Assembly: GCA_001780825.1 (NCBI GenBank)
Contig: MFIX01000238.1
Coordinates: forward strand, 1 to 27,071
Length of the DNA stretch: 27,071 nt
Direction of reading: 5' to 3'
DNA from: Candidatus Glassbacteria bacterium RIFCSPLOWO2_12_FULL_58_11
GTDB lineage: Bacteria; Gemmatimonadota; Glassbacteria; GWA2-58-10
The translations under genes were made by a program, and so were the position numbers. This document shows, piece by piece, positions 23,155-27,071 of this stretch (positions within the stretch are counted from its first letter, which is position 1; the number at the start of each line of letters is the position of its first letter). The notes beneath the pieces were generated by a model that saw only the letters and a list, made by a program, of their open reading frames with translations, was not told the origin of the DNA and did no database searches.

Positions 23155-23189
23155 GGGGCTGTCCCGGATAACCGGGGCGGCCCCTTTTT
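23155..23189. terminator. Bidirectional intrinsic terminator between convergent operons
   Basis: A 13-bp stem (GGGGCTG TCCCGG with CCGGGG CGGCCCC, two G-U pairs, ATAA loop) at 23155-23184 is followed by TTTTT on the plus strand. The complementary strand has TTTT after the stem as well. It can stop both the cytochrome operon and the AHSA1 operon that converges from the right. Confidence 0.92.
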
Positions 23190-23271
23190 ATTAGGCTGGC
23201 AGGTTCACCGCCGTGCAAAAACAACTTGGCCGGAATTCGCTGGAAAAATCCAGGCCTTAAAAAGACAAATC

Positions 23272-23778
23272 TCAGGCTTGCTCCAGGTAGTCGGCCAGCC
23301 GGTCCAGGCTTGAGTTCCATCCCTGCGGCGCCCCCATACGCTCGGCAAGCGACAATGGGACAGCATGGTGCACTGTGAGCTTCGTCTTTCCGCCCTGTTC
23401 GGTGAACGTTACTGTCAGCAGCGTTTCTTTCGGCCAGTCAGACATGCCGTATTGCGCCGGCTCGACCAGGTTGCCTTCCTCATCGGAGAAGCAGTCCGTG
23501 CAAACGATGCGCTCCGGCGCCACGATTTCGCGGTAGACACCCTTACACCAGATATCTTTGCCTTCGGCGGATCGCATGCAGCAGTGCCAGACGCCACCCG
23601 GACGAGGATCGATTGTGCAGTGCGGCGTCGTGAATCCTTTCGGTCCCCACCATTGGACAAAGTGTTCAGGCTCAGTCCAGGCTTTGAACACGAGCTCGCG
23701 CGGTGCATCGAAGATGCGCGTAATGACCAACTCCTGCTCCGCCTGCTTTGAGGCGGTATTACTCTTTCTTGCAGTCAT
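23272..23778 (-). CDS. AHSA1/SRPBCC-domain protein, copy 1
   Basis: The 168-residue START-fold (activator of Hsp90 ATPase homologue 1-like) protein starts at MTARKSNTASKQ (ATG 23778), with AGGA eight bases upstream. Family signatures are FDAPRELVFKAWTEPEH, QWWGPKGFTTP, RPGGVWHCCM, and a C-terminal GWNSSLDRLADYL. In bacteria these proteins form a hydrophobic pocket and commonly follow an arsR repressor gene; the ligand is unknown. It is the third gene copy from the promoter and the most diverged at Cys residues. Upstream it is preceded by a decayed arsR-like tail (23779-23835). It is very similar in DNA to copy 2, which implies recent tandem duplication. Confidence 0.92.
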   Translation of the reverse strand: MTARKSNTASKQAEQELVITRIFDAPRELVFKAWTEPEHFVQWWGPKGFTTPHCTIDPRPGGVWHCCMRSAEGKDIWCKGVYREIVAPERIVCTDCFSDEEGNLVEPAQYGMSDWPKETLLTVTFTEQGGKTKLTVHHAVPLSLAERMGAPQGWNSSLDRLADYLEQA

Positions 23779-23835
23779 GCCATTTATCCTTATCTCTGCG
23801 ACTAGCGCAGTTTGTCTCAAGGTCAACCGGAAAGC

Positions 23836-24348
23836 TCAAAGCCGTGCCAGGTAATCGGCGAGCCGCTCCAGCATCTCGGTCCAGCCCTGCTTAGCACCGG
23901 TGCGTTTGGCAAGCGATTCGGAGACTCCGTGATGCAGAGTGACTTTCGTTTTGCCTCCCTGCTCGCTGAAAGTTACGGTCACCAGTGACTCTGAGGGCCA
24001 CTCCGGGTCCATCCCATCGTAATACGCCGGTTCGACCGGATTGCCTTCCGGATCCGAGAAGGTATCCGTGTAAACCAGCTTTTCCGGCGCAACGATTTCG
24101 CGATACACGCCTCTACCCCAATAGTCGCGGCCTTCTGGCGAGCGCATGCAATAGTGAAATACGCCGCCGGGGCGGAGCTCGATCTTGCAGTGAGGCGTCG
24201 TGAATCCTTTTGGTCCCCACCACTGGACTAAGTGTTCAGGCTCTGTCCAGGCTTTGAACACGAGCTCGCGCGGCGCATCGAAGATACGTGTGATGGCCAT
24301 CTCCCGCTCCGCCGGCTTTGTCGCGGTATTACTCTTTTTTGTAGCCAT
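23836..24348 (-). CDS. AHSA1/SRPBCC-domain protein, copy 2
   Basis: The 170-residue tandem paralogue of copy 1 starts MATKKSNTATKPAER with AAAGGA eight bases upstream. It shares the FDAPRELVFKAWTEPEH and WWGPKGFTTPH blocks and the C-terminal amphipathic helix (GWTEMLERLADYL). The first 100 bases are close in DNA sequence to copy 1, including the untranslated leader, so duplication included the ribosome site. Function beyond the START fold is unknown. It is likely controlled by the upstream ArsR. Confidence 0.93.
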   Translation of the reverse strand: MATKKSNTATKPAEREMAITRIFDAPRELVFKAWTEPEHLVQWWGPKGFTTPHCKIELRPGGVFHYCMRSPEGRDYWGRGVYREIVAPEKLVYTDTFSDPEGNPVEPAYYDGMDPEWPSESLVTVTFSEQGGKTKVTLHHGVSESLAKRTGAKQGWTEMLERLADYLARL

Positions 24349-24404
24349 GCCATTTATCCTTTCTCTGCCGCAAGGGCAGATAATTATCCTGTTGACCGAA
24401 AGCC
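24349..24404 (-). pseudogene. Remnant of an arsR 3' end before AHSA1 copy 2
   Basis: Read in frame on the minus strand, this spacer gives AFGQQDNYLPLRQRKDKWH. It aligns without gaps to the tail of the intact ArsR (SFDRLDNYLRELQRKDKKH). The DNA also matches across the AAAGGATAAA ribosome-site region. It is best explained as the tail of an arsR copy duplicated together with its downstream AHSA1 gene and since lost. Confidence 0.75.
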
Positions 24405-24505
24405 GTTCCTAAAAGGCGATTTTGAAAAGCTCGATTTGTCGTCCCGGTATGGAACAGCAAACGCCGGCTCCCGTGACGGAATCGGCGTTGTCAATAATCG
24501 GCACT

Positions 24506-24988
24506 TTACATATTCGCCAGGTGTTTCTCCAGGCGTCCAAGGTGCTGCTTTGCGCCTTCGACGGCCCCATACTCCTTGACCACCCGGTTGAGCTCCGCGG
24601 CAGTCTCGAAAACCGTGCGCATGGTCAGCTCAGTCTTGCCGCCCTTGCCGGCGAAAGTCACGGTCACCTGGAAGTGCACGGGCTCGCTATTGGCATCGCC
24701 GGTATGCGAGTAAGCCAGCCGCTCAGGCTTAACGACCTCGTTATAGATGATCTTGTTCTTATAGTCCACGCCATCGGGGCCGTGCATGACAAAGCGCCAG
24801 ACTCCGCCCGGCCGCACGTCCATCTCGTATATGGTAGTCGTAAACCCGTTCGGTCCCCACCACTGCGCCACGTGTTCAGGCTCGGTCCAGGCCTTGAAAA
24901 CCAGCTCGCGCGGCGCGTTGAAAACGCGGGTAAAAACGAGCTCCCGCGCGCTTATTTCCGTATCAGGACTGCTCTTTATCCCGGCCAT
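24506..24988 (-). CDS. AHSA1/SRPBCC-domain protein, copy 3 (promoter-proximal)
   Basis: The 160-residue START-fold protein carries FNAPRELVFKAWTEPEH and QWWGPNGFTTT and is the most diverged of the three. Its start ATG lies inside the last codons of arsR (26-base overlap), so translation is coupled. Unlike the others, the C-terminal helix is rich in Ala, Glu and Lys (EYGAVEGAKQHLGRLEKHL). The overlap with arsR is the ancestral arrangement from which the other copies derive. The role is uncertain; the family often accompanies ArsR repressors. Confidence 0.93.
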   Translation of the reverse strand: MAGIKSSPDTEISARELVFTRVFNAPRELVFKAWTEPEHVAQWWGPNGFTTTIYEMDVRPGGVWRFVMHGPDGVDYKNKIIYNEVVKPERLAYSHTGDANSEPVHFQVTVTFAGKGGKTELTMRTVFETAAELNRVVKEYGAVEGAKQHLGRLEKHLANM

Positions 24989-25322
24989 GCTTTTTATCCT
25001 TTCTCTGCAGTTCGCGCAGATAATTGTCCAGGCGATCGAAGCTCGCCTCCCAGAAACGCCGATAGTGTTCCACCCAGTCGGCGACCTCTTTCAGCGGACC
25101 CGCCTCGAGGCGGCAGGGTCGCCACTGCGCCTCGCGGCCGCGGGCGATCAGACCCGAGCGCTCGAGCACCTTGAGGTGCTTGGAAATGGCCGGCAGGCTC
25201 ATCTCGAAAGGTTCCGCAAGTTCCTTTACCGTAGCCTCTCCCGAAACAAGCCGGGCCAGGATCGCCCGGCGGGTCGGATCCGAGAGGGCGGCGAAAGTTG
25301 AGCTGAGGTGATCGGGTGGCAT
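24963..25322 (-). CDS. ArsR-family transcriptional repressor (SdpR/YgaV type)
   Basis: The 119-residue winged-helix regulator reads LSDPTRRAILARLVSGEATVKEL (about 13-35), with the recognition helix LPAISKHLKVLERSGLI (43-59) and a wing RGREAQWRPCRLE. It lacks a clear ELCVCDL metal site and has only one Cys in the wing region, so it resembles ArsR proteins paired with AHSA1 domains, not metal sensors. It is the first gene of the operon of three AHSA1 proteins and is preceded by a promoter overlapped by a perfect palindrome, probably its own operator. Its C-terminus FDRLDNYLREL overlaps the next gene. Confidence 0.94.
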   Translation of the reverse strand: MPPDHLSSTFAALSDPTRRAILARLVSGEATVKELAEPFEMSLPAISKHLKVLERSGLIARGREAQWRPCRLEAGPLKEVADWVEHYRRFWEASFDRLDNYLRELQRKDKKHGRDKEQS

Positions 25323-25358
25323 AGTGTATTTAACCTTTCATTTAATTAACCTGATGGT

Positions 25359-25387
25359 AAAATAACACAGACAAAAATTTTTGTCAA
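25359..25387 (-). promoter_or_regulatory. Promoter of the arsR operon with palindromic operator
   Basis: Minus-strand TTGACA (25382-25387), a 17-base spacer and TATTTT (25359-25364) make the promoter. A perfect 16-base palindrome GACAAAAATTTTTGTC (25370-25385) covers part of the -35 box and the spacer. Dimeric ArsR proteins bind such dyads, so autorepression is likely. Confidence 0.8.
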
Positions 25388-25460
25388 GGGCTTCCGCGGA
25401 TTTTTTTCTTCATGGCGCTTAGCTTAGGGGATTGGCCAACCACTATTTGCCAGCGTCCCA

Positions 25461-26042
25461 TCAGGGCATGTACATGAAATAGAGGCACATCATTAAGGTC
25501 AGCCCGAAGCCGGATAACAGGCACGGCCAGCCCCAGGGGTCTCTCTGCCTGGCCGTGTACCAGATCAGAATGCCGGTGAGCGCGAACACGATGCAGGAGG
25601 CGCTGGCCAGGTCATACAGGAAGCACCAGAAATCGTAAAGCGGCCCGGCTCCATAGACATGCGTGCGGTGGAAGCCCACCATAAGATAGCGGAAATGGCC
25701 GGCAGTAGTGGTGATCTGGACGCTCTGGCGGTCCGGGGCGACCAGGGCCTCGGTGCCGTATCCCGGGTGAAAAAAATTGATCCTCAGGCTGCCGTCTTTC
25801 AGCTCCCGCACCGGCTGGCGCTTCCCGTGGATATTGAACTTATCCTGAATATAAGCGCTCCAGGCTTCAGGAGTATCCACGCCGTCATAGCTCAACTTCT
25901 CCGTGACCACTGTTTTTTCCGGGTCTTTGTTCGGAAAAAGGTCTTCATGAACCAACACGAAACCGCTGAAGAAGTACATTACCAGATAGGAGGTGATTAC
26001 CAGAGCGCTGCAGAGATGGATTTTCTGGATAGCGTTTTTCAT
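25461..26042 (-). CDS. PepSY-associated transmembrane protein-like (second of pair)
   Basis: The 193-residue protein is read from the ATG at 26042, two bases after the stop of the upstream gene, with AGGGG near. It has an N-terminal helix (KIHLCSALVITSYLVMYFFSGFVL), a periplasmic domain of mixed strands (about 35-115), and two C-terminal helices (about 142-160 and 171-190). The KIH before the first helix and FHRTHVYG before the second supply possible haem or metal His ligands, as in PepSY_TM iron-regulated membrane proteins. It is half the usual length of that family (which has about 370-500 residues), and its partner supplies a similar half. A role in ferric or flavin reduction is only inferred. 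Confidence 0.7.
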   Translation of the reverse strand: MKNAIQKIHLCSALVITSYLVMYFFSGFVLVHEDLFPNKDPEKTVVTEKLSYDGVDTPEAWSAYIQDKFNIHGKRQPVRELKDGSLRINFFHPGYGTEALVAPDRQSVQITTTAGHFRYLMVGFHRTHVYGAGPLYDFWCFLYDLASASCIVFALTGILIWYTARQRDPWGWPCLLSGFGLTLMMCLYFMYMP

Positions 26043-26044
26043 GG

Positions 26045-26632
26045 TTAACCCCTGAGCCAGATAAAGAGCATAAACAGTATCGAGCCGCCGCTGCCACCCA
26101 GCAGCAGTATCCAGCCGAGCAGCTTGGATTCGCGGCTCCTGGCCCAGAAATAAATCCCGCTGGCTACGGCGAACAGCACAAAAAACATGCACACCTCGGT
26201 ATAAACAGGCCAGACCTTGACCAGGATCGAGTTGGGAATCCGTTCCACGGCGTGAAGGCTCTTGTAGGCGGCCATAAAGCCCAGCCGGGTCTCCTCGACC
26301 TGGACCCGGGTCCGCTCCGGGTTGACCTTGACCGCGTAGGTCTTAGCCGGACGGTAGATATCGAAGGAGAAGCTGTTCTGCTCATCGTGGCGGTAGCGCC
26401 ACGGGGGTGCCCAGCCCATCAGGCCCAGAGCATCCCTGATCGACTCGGCCAGCTTGAGATCATCCGCGTTGTCGGCTACCGTGATGCTTTTCTCCCAGGT
26501 GACTTTATCATTGTTGGGCTCGAAAAATGCGAAATGGTGGTTGAAATTGAGCGAGGTCAGGCCGAATACTATCAGGTAGCTCGCGCAAAACAATCCCAGA
26601 TACATGTGGAGCTTGCCTAAAACCTTTCTCAT
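26045..26632 (-). CDS. PepSY-associated transmembrane protein-like (first of pair)
   Basis: This 195-residue protein has GGAGG four bases before the ATG at 26632; a GTG just before it is too close to the ribosome site. The layout copies the following gene: a helix near 8-30 (KLHMYLGLFCASYLIVFG), a periplasmic mixed domain, YKSLHAVERIP, then a helix pair at about 140-162 and 170-190. Shared KxH and H-before-helix patterns suggest the two arose by duplication and may associate. The predicted family is PepSY_TM-like; electron-transfer or iron-related roles are typical but not shown. Confidence 0.7.
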   Translation of the reverse strand: MRKVLGKLHMYLGLFCASYLIVFGLTSLNFNHHFAFFEPNNDKVTWEKSITVADNADDLKLAESIRDALGLMGWAPPWRYRHDEQNSFSFDIYRPAKTYAVKVNPERTRVQVEETRLGFMAAYKSLHAVERIPNSILVKVWPVYTEVCMFFVLFAVASGIYFWARSRESKLLGWILLLGGSGGSILFMLFIWLRG

Positions 26633-26696
26633 CACACCTCCGGTTGAAAGAAATTTTTTTGCTCAATCCAGCGGGTTTGAAAAGTAATTCACTTTC

Positions 26697-27071
26697 TCAG
26701 TCAACTTTAACGATCTTGGCCGCCATGTCTTGGGAGACCTCCGGGCTGCGCAGTCTCAGCACCTCGCCCTCGGTGGCGCGGCGCTCCGGGCCGCTCCATT
26801 CGCCGCTGCGGGGATCGAACCAGCGCACCTCGAACTCACCGGGCCCGCTCCAGAGAAAGATGTCCACGGCAACAGCGCTGTCGTGGCCGGTGCGGTGCTG
26901 CAGGTAAAGTACGCTCAGCCTGCCGTTGGACAGGGCGTAACGGTTGAGCGGGTCGATCCCGCCGCCGTAGCCCACCATGGCCGGCCGCAAATCCGCAGGC
27001 AGGTCTTGCGCAAAAGCGGCGAAGTTGCGGAAATACTGGCGATCCTCGGGTCCGAGATAGGCATTGGCGTT
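26697..27071 (-). CDS. C-terminal part of a probable glycoside-hydrolase-like protein (5' end beyond window)
   Basis: The reading frame stays open to the window edge, giving 124 residues. YFRNFAAFAQDL and PAMVGYGGG resemble the segment after a TIM-barrel domain. The following beta-rich end, FLWSGPGEFEVRWFDPRSGEW and ending in a strand before VKVD, recalls the putative collagen-binding or Ig-like C-terminal domain of DUF4038-type hydrolases. The catalytic part is not visible, so the activity is uncertain. It lies 64 bases upstream of the PepSY-like pair on the same strand. Confidence 0.5.
   Translation of the reverse strand, partial: NANAYLGPEDRQYFRNFAAFAQDLPADLRPAMVGYGGGIDPLNRYALSNGRLSVLYLQHRTGHDSAVAVDIFLWSGPGEFEVRWFDPRSGEWSGPERRATEGEVLRLRSPEVSQDMAAKIVKVD

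Overview
This is a GC-rich bacterial window with long same-strand gene blocks. Recognisable content is a type IV pilus inner-membrane operon (pilM, pilN, pilO), a csrA to sigma-70 block, a DNA-repair helicase, a transporter, an HU protein, a large multihaem cytochrome cluster, an ArsR/AHSA1 operon and two PepSY-like membrane proteins. The gene set suits an anaerobic or facultatively anaerobic Gram-negative lineage with menaquinone-linked, cytochrome-rich respiration. Deltaproteobacteria-like lineages or an uncultured candidate phylum would fit. There is no rRNA or other marker here, so this is inference. I saw no tRNA, rRNA or CRISPR array.

Layout. 1-2911 (minus): pilM, pilN, a small exported protein with a regulatory-like beta domain, then pilO, which is cut by the window edge; a consensus sigma-70 promoter lies before pilM. 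3204-5691 (minus): csrA, a Cys-rich protein, an MJ0042-type zinc-ribbon protein and a primary-like sigma factor, probably co-transcribed. 5916-9281 (minus): a 1121-residue fusion of an endonuclease Q-like PHP nuclease to a UvrD/PcrA helicase. 9600-11441 (plus): an Nramp-like transporter with a non-canonical metal site and a Yip1-like membrane protein, closed by a strong terminator. About 11520-13780: a lower-GC insert with a small three-helix membrane protein and a PIN-like nuclease, on the minus strand. 13787-14059: HU.

14638-23125 is the respiratory centrepiece, transcribed both ways from a 628-base AT-rich spacer. Leftward are two membrane-anchored 11-haem cytochromes, a b-type cytochrome, and a multihaem c plus b-type fusion resembling CbcL of Geobacter. 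Rightward are a four-cluster ferredoxin without a Tat signal, an NrfD/HybB-type quinol-interacting protein and a tetrahaem cytochrome. Together they look like quinol:cytochrome c oxidoreductase modules that exchange electrons between the menaquinone pool and periplasmic (possibly extracellular) acceptors.

23272-25387 (minus): an arsR repressor gene with a palindromic operator over its -35 box, followed by three AHSA1/SRPBCC paralogues; decayed arsR tails between the copies show how the array grew. 25461-26632: a tandem pair of PepSY-like membrane proteins. 26697-27071: the C-terminal end of a probable secreted glycoside-hydrolase-like protein.

Most likely candidates for something undescribed are the membrane-protein/PIN pair with its structured spacer, the EndoQ-UvrD fusion, and the triplicated 11-haem architecture in which the fusion copy has lost one haem motif.
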